Shown here: in pieces, positions 10,566 to 18,799 of the stretch
Numbering within the stretch: the first letter of the stretch is position 1
Layout: each line of letters opens with the position of its first letter
From: Gammaproteobacteria bacterium
GTDB taxonomy: Bacteria > Pseudomonadota > Gammaproteobacteria > Pseudomonadales > JAUIET01
Direction: 5' to 3'
DNA length: 64,000 nt
Assembly (NCBI GenBank): GCA_030431775.1
Contig: JAUIHW010000014.1
Location: 19,924-83,923, forward strand
Translations under genes and position numbers: made by a program
The notes under the pieces: generated by a model
What the model was told of the DNA's origin: nothing
Database searches by the model: none
Seen by the model: only the letters and a program-made list of their open reading frames with translations

Positions 10566-12806
10566 CTAATTTGTGTCAATTGGATCGACGTCGATGGCCA
10601 GACGCATATCGCGCGGTAACCTGGCCTGATCCAGCGACTGACGTAAGGCCGCCAGGTAGCTGTGCAGCGCCTTGGCGTGGCTTGCATACAGTATTAACTG
10701 AGCACGAAACCGGTTTGCTCGGCGCGGCATCGGTGCGGGTACTGGGCCCACCCGAGTTAGGGTATTTGGCGCCAGTGTGCCAAGGGTGCGAACGCTTTGC
10801 TGATCCAGCTCACTCATGGTTTGCAGCAGTTCATTAAGAGACTTGTATTCACCAAACAGCGCGGCAGAGCGCGCAAAGGGGGGCAGGGCCAGCTGCTGGC
10901 GTTCCTCAAGCAGGTGGCGGGCGAAGTCGATATAGGGCCGTGTGATGATGTGCTGCACCAGTGGGTGCTCTGGCAGTTGACTCTGGATGAACACCTCCCC
11001 CTGACGCCCGGCGCGACCGGCGCGGCCCGCCACCTGAGTAATGGTTTGAGCCATGCGTTCCGGCCCTCGGAAGTCGGCGCTGTAGAGCGCGGCATCCGCG
11101 TCCAGGATAGCCACCATCGATAACGCTGGAAAATGATGCCCTTTGGCCAGCATTTGTGTGCCCAGCAGTATGCAGGGCTGCCCCGAGCGTGCCTGTTCCA
11201 GTTTGTCTAGTAATGAACCCTTGCGTTGAGTGGAATCGCGATCAACCCGAATGATCGGGACGGCGGGGTAATAATCCGTCAGCACCTGCTCGACGCGCTG
11301 GGTTCCCGCCCCCAGGGTGTGCAGCTCCTGCGAATGGCAGGTCGGGCAGCTGCCGGGCCAATCGGCGCGTCGGTCACAATGGTGGCACAGCAGCCTCTGT
11401 CCGAAATCGCGGTGTGCGGTAAGTCGCACATCGCAAGCCGGGCAGCGGGCAATCCAGCCGCATTGGGGGCAGATAAGCGTGGGCGCATAACCACGTCGGT
11501 TCAGAAAGAACATGACTTGCTGTTGCTGTTCAAGATGCCGTTCGGCCGCTTTGAGGATTGCCAGGGCGATCCCGCGCTCAGCACTCAGCTCGCGACAATC
11601 GCTGACGGTGAGTTTTGGTAGCGGCAGGCCGCTGGCCCGCCGGGTGAGTTCCAGCAGTGTGTACCGGCCAGCTTCGGCATTTTGCAGGGTTTCCAATGAC
11701 GGTGAAGCGGAGCCCAGCACAATCGGTATCTGTGCCAGCTGAGCACGCTTCACGGCCAGGTCTCGTGCTGAGTAGCGCAGGCCTTCCTGTTGTTTGAAGG
11801 AAGAATCATGCTCTTCATCGACAATGATCAGGCCAAGGCGTTCCAACGGTGCCAGCATTGCCGAACGGGTACCGATCAGGATGTCAGCTGAACCACTGAA
11901 AGCGGCATACCAGGTGTTATGACGTTCAATCTCGGTCAGCGCGCTGTGAATGAGCAGCACCGGAGACTGGAAATACCGTTCAAAGCGTTGCACGATCTGT
12001 GGTGTCAGGCCAATTTCCGGAACCAGCAGCAGAGCCTGCTGGCCGCGTTGCCGACACTCGTCGATCAGCCGCAAATACACCTCGGTTTTACCGCTGCCGG
12101 TCACGCCGTGCAACAGAAAACAGGCGTAGCGGCCGAAGTGAGCGCTCACTTCGTTGATGCAGTTTTGCTGCTCGCTGTTCAGTTCAGGACGCTTGGTTGG
12201 CGTAGGGAGAGTGGGCAGCGGCCCGGTGGCTATTGGTTCGATCAGGCCTTTCTCCAGTACCGCACGAATGATGTTGCGTGATATGCCCAAAGCCTTTAGC
12301 TCATCCGCTGTGACCACGCTGTGCTGGTGCAGGTGGGCAAGCAGGCTGGCCTGCTTCGGCGCGCGTTTGAGGGCACTGTTTTGTGGGGCTTTGGCCAGAG
12401 CCTTGCCGTGTGTACTCAGTTGCCAGGCGCCGACCTGGCGGGGGCTGACCTCAAGGTGCTGGGCAGCTCGTCCTTTCCTCAACAGGCCGGGCAGGAAGCT
12501 GAACAAAGTGTCGCCCAATGGGTGGTGGTAATAATCGGCCGCCCAGCTTAGAAGCTGCAGCTGGCTATTGCTTATGATCGGCTGCTGGTCGATTATTGAC
12601 ACGGCCTGGCGCAATTTATCGGGGGGAAACTCGCTTTGCTGGGCGAGCTCCACGACAACGGCCACCATTTTGCGCTGCCCAAAGGGTACCCAGAGACGTT
12701 GGCCGGGGTGAACGGGCCCGGCATGTCCTTGCGGGGGAAGGTAGTCGAAAAGGCGGTTAAGCGGGCTTTGGATGGCGCAACGATAAACGGCAGGGTACTG
12801 ATACAT
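10566..12806 (-). CDS. priA: Primosomal replication restart helicase PriA
   Basis: A 746-residue superfamily 2 helicase that recognises stalled or repaired forks and loads DnaB. The N-terminal 3'-DNA-binding domain covers roughly residues 1-110; Walker A is HGVTGSGKTEVY near 233-244 with DEEH as Walker B. Paired zinc-binding cysteines are seen in CPQCGWIARCPACDVRL and CHHCDRRADWPGSCPTC. Length is normal. It is transcribed divergently from rpmE, as in many gammaproteobacteria. Confidence 0.96.
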   Translation of the reverse strand: MYQYPAVYRCAIQSPLNRLFDYLPPQGHAGPVHPGQRLWVPFGQRKMVAVVVELAQQSEFPPDKLRQAVSIIDQQPIISNSQLQLLSWAADYYHHPLGDTLFSFLPGLLRKGRAAQHLEVSPRQVGAWQLSTHGKALAKAPQNSALKRAPKQASLLAHLHQHSVVTADELKALGISRNIIRAVLEKGLIEPIATGPLPTLPTPTKRPELNSEQQNCINEVSAHFGRYACFLLHGVTGSGKTEVYLRLIDECRQRGQQALLLVPEIGLTPQIVQRFERYFQSPVLLIHSALTEIERHNTWYAAFSGSADILIGTRSAMLAPLERLGLIIVDEEHDSSFKQQEGLRYSARDLAVKRAQLAQIPIVLGSASPSLETLQNAEAGRYTLLELTRRASGLPLPKLTVSDCRELSAERGIALAILKAAERHLEQQQQVMFFLNRRGYAPTLICPQCGWIARCPACDVRLTAHRDFGQRLLCHHCDRRADWPGSCPTCHSQELHTLGAGTQRVEQVLTDYYPAVPIIRVDRDSTQRKGSLLDKLEQARSGQPCILLGTQMLAKGHHFPALSMVAILDADAALYSADFRGPERMAQTITQVAGRAGRAGRQGEVFIQSQLPEHPLVQHIITRPYIDFARHLLEERQQLALPPFARSAALFGEYKSLNELLQTMSELDQQSVRTLGTLAPNTLTRVGPVPAPMPRRANRFRAQLILYASHAKALHSYLAALRQSLDQARLPRDMRLAIDVDPIDTN

Positions 12807-12820
12807 CTCAATATTCTATC

Positions 12821-12848
12821 TTGCCATTGGTGCCCTGTCTGGTATCAT
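12821..12848 (+). promoter_or_regulatory. Candidate sigma-70 promoter for rpmE
   Basis: TTGCCA (12821-12826) and TATCAT (12843-12848) are separated by 16 bases in the divergent gap between priA and rpmE, about 54 bases upstream of the rpmE start. The hexamers resemble the sigma-70 consensus, but this is pattern matching only. Confidence 0.4.
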
Positions 12849-12902
12849 TGCGCGCCCTCGGCCACGTGACAGGGCCGTGGTTACGTTATTCAGGTAAAGG
12901 AC

Positions 12903-13118
12903 ATGAAAGCAGATATTCACCCGCAATACGGCGACATGAAAGTGACTTGCAGTTGTGGCAATGTCATTGAGACGCGTTCCACGCTGGCGAAGGACATTCA
13001 CGTTGAAGTGTGCTCGAACTGCCACCCTTTCTATACTGGCAAGCAGAAAGTACTGGATTCCGGTGGGCGGGTTGACCGTTTCAACAAGCGCTTCGGTAAC
13101 CGCAAGCTGGTAAAATAA
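12903..13118 (+). CDS. rpmE: 50S ribosomal protein L31 (zinc-binding type)
   Basis: A 71-residue ribosomal protein. The C-x-C pair in [14 protein letters not shown] and the C-x2-C pair in [15 protein letters not shown] make it the zinc-containing (C+) form, which can be replaced by a zinc-free paralogue under zinc starvation in some bacteria. A leader of about 50 bases lies between the predicted promoter and the ATG. It is followed after 10 bases by the malic enzyme gene. Confidence 0.97.
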   Translation: MKADIHPQYGDMKVTCSCGNVIETRSTLAKDIHVEVCSNCHPFYTGKQKVLDSGGRVDRFNKRFGNRKLVK

Positions 13119-13128
13119 GCACTTAACC

Positions 13129-14373
13129 GTGGTAGATGACCTGAAAATCAAAGCGCTCGCCTACCACGAGTATCCTGCGCCGGGGAAGATGAGCACCGAG
13201 CTCACAACACCGGCCGATACCCAGGAAGATCTTGCCCTCGCCTACAGCCCAGGCGTCGCCGAGCCTGTGCGTGAAATTCATCGCGACGCGAGCAATGCCT
13301 ACCGCTATACCGCTAAAGGCAATTTGGTGGCTGTCATATCCAATGGCAGTGCCATACTGGGGCTTGGCAATCTGGGTGCGCTGGCGAGTAAGCCGGTTAT
13401 GGAGGGCAAGTGTTTGCTGTTCAAGCGCTTCGCCAATATCAATGCCATCGATCTGGAAGTCAATGCCAGCGATGTGGACAGCTTTGTTGGCGTTGTGCGC
13501 AGCATTGCGGACTCTTTTGGCGGAATTAATCTCGAAGACATCAAAGCGCCGGACTGTTTTGAAATTGAGCGGCGCCTGATCCAGGACTGCAATATCCCGG
13601 TATTTCATGACGACCAGCACGGCACGGCCATTGTAACGGCGGCCGGTGTGCTGAATGGGTTGGATATTCAGGGCAAACGACTGAAGGACGCGCGCATTGT
13701 CTGCCTGGGTGCCGGCTCCGCGGCGATTGCCGGCATGCGCCTTCTCAAAGGGCTGGGTGCTACTGAGGACAACCTATTCATGTTGGATCGCAACGGTGTG
13801 ATCCACGACGAACGCACCGACCTGAATCCGTACAAGCAGGAGTTTGCGGTGCCGACCTCGCTGCGCACGCTGGAAGAAGCGCTGGAAGGCGCGGATATTT
13901 TGATTGGTCTGTCCGGCGCTAACCTGGTGTCGCAGGACAACCTCAAGCGCATGGCCGACAAGCCGATCGTTTTTGCCTGCTCCAACCCGGACCCGGAAAT
14001 TTCTCCCGAACTGGCGCACGCTGCGCGCAGTGACCTGATTATGGCCACCGGCCGGTCGGATTACCCAAACCAGGTGAACAATGTGCTTGGCTTCCCGTTC
14101 ATATTCCGTGGTGCCCTGGATGTGCGTGCCACGGAAATCAATCAGGCGATGAAAATTGCCGCAGTGCACGCTATTAAAGGTCTGGCGCGGGAACCTGTCA
14201 CTGCTGAAGTGCTGCAGGCAAGCGGAGAGAAACACCTCGAGTTTGGCCAGCACTATATTATCCCCAAGCCAATGGACAGCCGCTTACTGACTAAGGTGCC
14301 AGCGGCTGTTGCCCAGGCCGCGGTGGACAGTGGCGCCGCAGCCCTGCCTTACCCCTCGCACTATCCGCTGTAA
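13129..14373 (+). CDS. Malic enzyme (malate dehydrogenase, decarboxylating), short form
   Basis: A 414-residue malic enzyme, converting malate to pyruvate and CO2 with reduction of NAD(P). Family motifs include LALAYSPGVAEPVREI near residue 36, the substrate/metal region VFHDDQHGTA near 160, and a Rossmann fold with VCLGAGSAAIAGMRLL. The phosphotransacetylase-like C-terminal domain of MaeB-type enzymes is absent. The start is GTG at 13129 with no strong ribosome-binding site. Cofactor preference cannot be decided from sequence. Pyruvate from this enzyme could feed the pyruvate oxidoreductase encoded at 47625. Confidence 0.92.
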   Translation: MVDDLKIKALAYHEYPAPGKMSTELTTPADTQEDLALAYSPGVAEPVREIHRDASNAYRYTAKGNLVAVISNGSAILGLGNLGALASKPVMEGKCLLFKRFANINAIDLEVNASDVDSFVGVVRSIADSFGGINLEDIKAPDCFEIERRLIQDCNIPVFHDDQHGTAIVTAAGVLNGLDIQGKRLKDARIVCLGAGSAAIAGMRLLKGLGATEDNLFMLDRNGVIHDERTDLNPYKQEFAVPTSLRTLEEALEGADILIGLSGANLVSQDNLKRMADKPIVFACSNPDPEISPELAHAARSDLIMATGRSDYPNQVNNVLGFPFIFRGALDVRATEINQAMKIAAVHAIKGLAREPVTAEVLQASGEKHLEFGQHYIIPKPMDSRLLTKVPAAVAQAAVDSGAAALPYPSHYPL

Positions 14374-14382
14374 ATGCCGCCT

Positions 14383-14396
14383 CGCGCGTAAGCGCG
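14383..14396. other. Short GC-rich hairpin after the malic enzyme gene
   Basis: CGCGC (14383-14387), loop GTAA, and GCGCG (14392-14396) form a five-base stem ten bases after the stop codon. There is no T-run behind it, so it is not a convincing intrinsic terminator. The rest of the 165-base gap before the FNR gene shows no TTGAT-type palindrome. Confidence 0.3.
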
Positions 14397-14538
14397 CTGT
14401 CACTACGTAGTTTCCACAGTATGGATAAGCATATCTGCAAATAGGCGGATGCACGCAGTCGTCGTAGACTCGATGGTTACATCATGCAGGCTTTGTTCTT
14501 TCTGATAAGCCAAACAGCTGTCGACTGAGGTAAACCCA

Positions 14539-15315
14539 ATGACTGAACTGGCATTTGATACGAAGCAGCCCGCCCTGCAGGCCTGCGCTGGCCGAAAGGT
14601 AAGCTGCACAAACTGTTGTATGCGCAAGCTGTGTATTGTGGCCGGTATGCACAGTGATCAGATGGAGGCGGTGGATCAGCTGGTTGAACATTGGCACCCG
14701 AGCCCCAGAGGGCGGCATATCATTCGTGAAGGAGACCAGTTCCGACAAATTCTGATTGTTCGCTCCGGTGCGATCAAAGCCTATCAAACATTGGAAAATG
14801 GCGATGAGCAAATCACCGACTTCATCCTGCCGGGTGACGTATTCGGCATGGATGGCTTGGCCACCGGGCGGCATATCGCAGGTGCAATCGCGCTGGAGAC
14901 CACTTCGGTGTGCGCCATTCCAATGCAGTGCATGCTGGAAAGTACCGGGTTGGCAAAAGCAGCAGAGCACCAGGTACTGGCGCTTTTCAGCGAATCATTG
15001 AACCGCAAAGACGCTCATGTGGCGATGATCTCAATGAACAAGTCGCACGAGCGGGTTGCTGCCTTTCTGCTTGACATCTCAGCACGACTGGCCCGGCGCA
15101 AGCTGTCATCCAGCCATTTTGTGTTGTCGATGAACCGCAGTGATATCAGCCGTTATTTGGCTTTGTCGCAGGAAAGCGTCAGTCGAGCCTTTGCAAAGCT
15201 GACGCAAGCTGGCATATTGGCGTGCAGCGGTCGCCAGGTTGACCTGTTGGATTTTCAGGCCTTGAGCCGTTACGCTGGGCGCACTGGCCCGGCGGATTTA
15301 CAGCAAGCGGGGTAG
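14539..15315 (+). CDS. fnr: FNR/ANR-type oxygen-sensing transcription regulator
   Basis: A 258-residue CRP/FNR-family activator. The N-terminal cysteines C23-x2-C26-x5-C32 (SCTNCCMRKLC) and a central C125 match the four ligands of the oxygen-labile [4Fe-4S] cluster of FNR; C27 is extra. The cNMP-like beta-barrel covers about 45-155. The helix-turn-helix contains SQESVSRAFAKL, where the E, S and R correspond to the FNR residues that contact TTGAT half-sites. It is therefore expected to bind TTGAT-N4-ATCAA when oxygen is low, and such sites are abundant downstream in this window. No such site is seen in front of its own gene. The stress-protein gene follows after 29 bases. Confidence 0.95.
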   Translation: MTELAFDTKQPALQACAGRKVSCTNCCMRKLCIVAGMHSDQMEAVDQLVEHWHPSPRGRHIIREGDQFRQILIVRSGAIKAYQTLENGDEQITDFILPGDVFGMDGLATGRHIAGAIALETTSVCAIPMQCMLESTGLAKAAEHQVLALFSESLNRKDAHVAMISMNKSHERVAAFLLDISARLARRKLSSSHFVLSMNRSDISRYLALSQESVSRAFAKLTQAGILACSGRQVDLLDFQALSRYAGRTGPADLQQAG

Positions 15316-15344
15316 TTGCACCACGGTTTGAATGCGGGGGGATT

Positions 15345-15776
15345 ATGACAGCCTATAACAATGTTCTGGTAGCAGTGGATCTGCTCGGGGATGATGAGTA
15401 CCTGATTGAGCATGCCTTGAGAGTTGCCGGTGAAACAGCCACTGTGCGGCTGATATACGTCGCTGAGGTGATGATTTATCCGGCGGATATGTATCTGGGC
15501 AATGTGCCGGAAATGCTGCGCGAAGATCAGTTCAAAGAAACACACGGCAAACTGGGCGAGCTGGCGGGCAAATACGATTTATCCAAAGAAGGCCATCTGG
15601 TGGCCGTTGGGCGCCCCGCAAATGAAATACACAAGGCTGCCCAAGAGCAGGCCGCTGACCTTATCGTGGTGGGTAGCCACGGCCGACACGGTATTCAGTT
15701 GGTTTTGGGGTCCACCTCGAACGCCGTATTACACGGCGCGACCTGTGACGTACTGGCTGTGCGCTTAAAGGATTAA
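15345..15776 (+). CDS. Universal stress protein, UspA family
   Basis: A 143-residue single Usp domain starting YNNVLVAVDLLGDDEYLIEHAL. The ATP-binding type motif G-x2-G-x9-G-S/T is present (GSHGRHGIQLVLGSTSNAVL near residues 109-128), so it is probably nucleotide-binding. It follows the FNR gene and probably shares its transcript. Usp genes near FNR/ANR-type regulators are typical of anaerobic survival regulons. It overlaps the convergent AhpD-like gene by four bases. Confidence 0.93.
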   Translation: MTAYNNVLVAVDLLGDDEYLIEHALRVAGETATVRLIYVAEVMIYPADMYLGNVPEMLREDQFKETHGKLGELAGKYDLSKEGHLVAVGRPANEIHKAAQEQAADLIVVGSHGRHGIQLVLGSTSNAVLHGATCDVLAVRLKD

Positions 15777-16123
15777 CTGCTCTCGCGGTACTGCTGTACT
15801 GCTTTCCAGGCCTCGCAGGCGTAAATGACCGAAGGGCCGCCTCCCATCAACACGGCAACGCCCAGGCATTCTCCAATTTCCTCATCCGTCGCACCGGCGC
15901 GAATCGCCCCGCCAACATGGTAAGCGATACAGCCGTCACAACGTGCAGCAACAGCAATGCCTGTGGCGATCAACTCTTTGGTTTTGTGGTCCAGCTCACC
16001 GGGCTTGAACGCTGCACTGCTCAGTGAAGAGAACGCTTTAAGCGTATCAGGCTGGCTTTTGCTCAATTCACCGAACAGCTTGTTTAATTCGTCACGATAT
16101 TGTGGATAATGAGTTTGCGACAC
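15773..16123 (-). CDS. Carboxymuconolactone decarboxylase / AhpD-like protein
   Basis: A 116-residue protein of the CMD/AhpD alpha-helical family with the redox-type motif RCDGCIAYHVGGAIRAG: the C-x2-C followed by H matches the AhpD active site, which suggests a thiol-based peroxidase or reductase function rather than decarboxylation. The start is GTG at 16123, preceded by a GGAGA ribosome-binding site. Upstream on its strand a -10-like GATAAT (16152-16157) lies at the right distance from the FNR box at 16179-16192. Confidence 0.85.
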   Translation of the reverse strand: MSQTHYPQYRDELNKLFGELSKSQPDTLKAFSSLSSAAFKPGELDHKTKELIATGIAVAARCDGCIAYHVGGAIRAGATDEEIGECLGVAVLMGGGPSVIYACEAWKAVQQYRESS

Positions 16124-16178
16124 CGAATATTCTCCGCAGATAAACGGTCAGATTATCCAGGGGCGGTAAAAAATGAGG

Positions 16179-16192
16179 TTGATCTTGATCAA
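16179..16192. promoter_or_regulatory. FNR box, perfect, between AhpD-like and FixJ-like genes
   Basis: TTGAT-CTTG-ATCAA, ten of ten consensus positions. Its centre (16185.5) is about 40 bases from the start point predicted by the GATAAT at 16152-16157 on the minus strand, so it fits a class II site for the AhpD-like gene. The plus-strand gene starts 48 bases beyond the box but has no clear -10. Confidence 0.8.
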
Positions 16193-16239
16193 AGGCAGGC
16201 GCGTCCCGGCCGTTTCACGACGGTGGAAATTTCGCGACT

Positions 16240-16869
16240 ATGAATAACAACCAGCAGACCGCCTATATTGTGGATGATGATGCGGCGATTCGGGATTCAC
16301 TGAGTATGCTGCTCGATAGCGTGGGAATATCCAACCGGTGTTTTGCCAACGCCCAGGAGTTTCTTGACACGGCCGGTCCCGATGCACGCGGTTGCCTGGT
16401 ATCGGATATTCGCATGCCCGGTATCAGTGGGCTGGAGCTGTTGGACGAAATTATCAGTCAAAAAATCCTTCTGCCGGTCATTTTCATTACCGGCCATGGT
16501 GATATCCCTATGGCCGTGGAGGCCATGCGCCGTGGTGCGCTGGATTTTCTTCACAAACCCTTTCGGGAACAGGATCTACTGGACCGTATTGATGACGCCT
16601 TCAACGGCGAGCAACAACGCTGGAAGAACCATTTTGAGGCAGCCGATGCCAAAGATCGGATAAGCGCTCTCAGCAAACGTGAGCGGGAGATCTTTGAATT
16701 GGTCAGTAGCGGTTTGGCCAACAAGGTGATTGCCACTGATCTTGGCATCAGCGAGCGCACTGTAGAAGTGCATCGCGCGAACGTGATGCGAAAGGTACAT
16801 GCCGGGTCACTGGCGGAACTGGTACGAATAAAGCTGCTCGCTGACCAGGCGGTCGTTGATGGCCGCTGA
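16240..16869 (+). CDS. FixJ-family response regulator
   Basis: A 209-residue two-domain regulator: a receiver (about 7-120) with acidic pocket VDDDA, phosphorylation site D56 (LVSDIRMPGISGLELL) and K106 (LHKPF), then a LuxR-type helix-turn-helix (LSKREREIFELVSSGLANKVIATDLGISERTVEVHR region). FixJ-like proteins activate low-oxygen genes in response to partner histidine kinases. No kinase is adjacent; the hybrid kinase at 27800 is a possible but unproven partner. The gene is preceded by a perfect FNR box. Confidence 0.92.
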   Translation: MNNNQQTAYIVDDDAAIRDSLSMLLDSVGISNRCFANAQEFLDTAGPDARGCLVSDIRMPGISGLELLDEIISQKILLPVIFITGHGDIPMAVEAMRRGALDFLHKPFREQDLLDRIDDAFNGEQQRWKNHFEAADAKDRISALSKREREIFELVSSGLANKVIATDLGISERTVEVHRANVMRKVHAGSLAELVRIKLLADQAVVDGR

Positions 16870-16889
16870 AGCGGCTAAAAGAAAGTGGC

Positions 16890-16903
16890 TTGATCAAGGT
16901 CAA
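16890..16903 (+). promoter_or_regulatory. FNR box in front of the DksA-like gene
   Basis: TTGAT-CAAG-GTCAA matches nine of ten positions. A -10-like TATATT lies at 16926-16931. The box centre (16896.5) plus 41.5 bases gives a start point at 16938, exactly the A of the gene's ATG, so this is a class II promoter that may yield a leaderless mRNA. Confidence 0.72.
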
Positions 16904-16937
16904 ACACTGCAAACGTGGAACGCAGTATATTTTTGCC

Positions 16938-17273
16938 ATGGACAAACAACAGTTGAAACAGCTTCGTGTGCAACTAGAGGCTGAGCAGGCACGGCTTGAG
17001 AGCTTGATTGAACGCACAGAAAAGCATCTTTATACGCGTGATGAACCGGTGAGTGCTGATTTTGCCGAGCAGGCTATCGAAACCAGCAACGATGAGGTGG
17101 TTGAAGCGCTGGATGGAAATGCGCGAGAGGAATTGCGTGCGATAAACGTGGCGTTGCAGCGCATGGGCAGTGACGCCTACGGAGATTGCAGCAAATGCGG
17201 TGAGCCTATCTTGTTCGAGCGCCTTCAGGCTGTACCTTACACTCTCTATTGCGCGGCCTGCGCGCGTGCTTAA
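16938..17273 (+). CDS. DksA/TraR family zinc-finger protein
   Basis: A 111-residue short relative of DksA: an N-terminal coiled coil (MDKQQLKQLRVQLEAEQARL onward) and a C-terminal four-cysteine zinc finger (GDCSKCGEPI and LYCAACARA). DksA-type proteins bind the secondary channel of RNA polymerase; the short forms do not always need ppGpp. The reading frame extends upstream to 16890, but that would translate the FNR box and the -10, so the ATG at 16938 is preferred. No ribosome-binding site is visible before it. Expected role: redirecting transcription when oxygen is limiting. Confidence 0.85.
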   Translation: MDKQQLKQLRVQLEAEQARLESLIERTEKHLYTRDEPVSADFAEQAIETSNDEVVEALDGNAREELRAINVALQRMGSDAYGDCSKCGEPILFERLQAVPYTLYCAACARA

Positions 17274-17285
17274 ACAACTTCTGGC

Positions 17286-18773
17286 TCAGTTTGAGCCCGC
17301 GGTAGCATCAGTTTCCTCCAGTAACTGGTGTTCGCGCGTGTCATAGCGCTCCAGGATTTGGTCCAGCGTCTGGCTGATGCGGGTACAGTTTCTGATCATC
17401 GCGATCTTCGGCCAGGTGGCCTGTTCTCCTGCAGCAATCAGGGTGCTGGCCTCGTCCTCTGTAAGCTCGGCCAAAAATTTCAGCGGCTTGACATGCCAGA
17501 GGTCAAGCACAATATTGATGTCTCCGCTGTATTGCTGGTCCATCAGACTGTGCAAGGTGTTAAGCCCCAGGTTGAAGTTTTTCCAGCCGGAAATGTAACG
17601 ACGGGAAAAATTTTGGTAGGCCTGCAGAGATTCACGTACCGCGTAATGTCCGATCTGGCCGGCCAATGACAGCAGCGTTTGCTCCTCGTCTTTCTGTCGG
17701 CGGGCAAAAGGCAGTGCCAGAGGATTAACCAGACTGACGATGAAGTGGTTCACGCCGTAGAGCCTGGACAGCCGCTTGGCTGGCAGATCGTCGGTCATTG
17801 AACCGTCCACCCACTGTCTGCCCGGCAGGTAGGTCTGACGTTTGCCTTGTGCGTTTCGCGCTTGCAGGGTAACCGGGGGAAAAACACCGGGAATTGCCGT
17901 GGATGCCAATACCGCAGAGCGAATTAACACATTGGGTGATGCCACCGCATTCAACAGGCGCGATGTTTGATGCACATCGGCCGGGGCGACGGATACATTG
18001 ATTTTTCGTCCGGTCAGCTCAAACGCTTCCTGAAAGGTGAGGTCTGGGATGAGGCGGGCGATATTGCGCCGCAGGTCTTTGGCGGTGAGAGCGCCTTTTT
18101 GTTGCATCAGCAGGCGTTCCAGGATGCTGGCTTCCTGGCTGGCTTTGACGATCAGCCGGTGTGGTTGCAGCATCTCTTTCAGCTCATCATCGTGGTGAGT
18201 GCCCAATACTGCGGCTACCAGAGCGCCTGCGCTGGAACCGGACAACACAGTCGGTACTAATTGTTGCTCCAGGAGGGCTCGTATCACGCCAATATGAAAA
18301 GTGGCCAGGGTGGCGCCACCGCTCAGCATCAGTGCGGTACGCCCATAGCAATGGCTGGCACGGCGGAAGAAATCCAGCTTTTCGCTGAATGAAATTTCCG
18401 GGTCGTCCAGGTCGGCGAGGTAAACCAGCGCACTGCTTATCTCATCAACGTATTCTTCTATCAGAATCTTGGTGCCGGTGTAAGCGCGGTTATACAGCAG
18501 CGGCCGGCCCATGCCACCCATGTTGCCATGAATGCCTTCATTCAGCGCAAACAGGAGCCCGTGGTTGTCGCCTTTTTTACGTAAGGCCCGCAGCCGGTTC
18601 AATCGTTTGCGGATATTCCGATAATCGTAAAATCGGGAAGACTCTGTCGCGCGCCAAGCCAAGGCACCATTGAGCTCATCCAACGCACGAGCTGCATCCA
18701 GCCATTGCGGATAATCGCTTGCTTCATTCAGCGCCTGAAGCAGCTCTTTTTTACGCCGACGCTTGTTAACCAT
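17286..18773 (-). CDS. Patatin-like phospholipase with DUF3336 N-terminus
   Basis: A 495-residue lipid hydrolase. Residues 1-140 match the DUF3336 region found before patatin domains in bacterial and yeast triacylglycerol lipases. The patatin domain follows with the glycine-rich oxyanion stretch LSGGATLATFHIGVI, the nucleophile elbow GSSAGALVAAVLG (serine of GxSxG), and the catalytic aspartate in WVDGSMTDDLP. ATG at 18773 is preferred over a TTG one codon upstream. It ends 12 bases from the convergent DksA-like gene. It could mobilise stored lipid, which would fit the WS/DGAT acyltransferase at 42277, but that link is inference. Confidence 0.87.
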   Translation of the reverse strand: MVNKRRRKKELLQALNEASDYPQWLDAARALDELNGALAWRATESSRFYDYRNIRKRLNRLRALRKKGDNHGLLFALNEGIHGNMGGMGRPLLYNRAYTGTKILIEEYVDEISSALVYLADLDDPEISFSEKLDFFRRASHCYGRTALMLSGGATLATFHIGVIRALLEQQLVPTVLSGSSAGALVAAVLGTHHDDELKEMLQPHRLIVKASQEASILERLLMQQKGALTAKDLRRNIARLIPDLTFQEAFELTGRKINVSVAPADVHQTSRLLNAVASPNVLIRSAVLASTAIPGVFPPVTLQARNAQGKRQTYLPGRQWVDGSMTDDLPAKRLSRLYGVNHFIVSLVNPLALPFARRQKDEEQTLLSLAGQIGHYAVRESLQAYQNFSRRYISGWKNFNLGLNTLHSLMDQQYSGDINIVLDLWHVKPLKFLAELTEDEASTLIAAGEQATWPKIAMIRNCTRISQTLDQILERYDTREHQLLEETDATAGSN

Positions 18774-18799
18774 CAAATACTGTGCGGAGCACCAGACTC

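Noticed and set aside
14383..14396. Terminator after the malic enzyme gene
   Set aside because: The stem is only five base pairs and no T-run follows; kept only as a hairpin.
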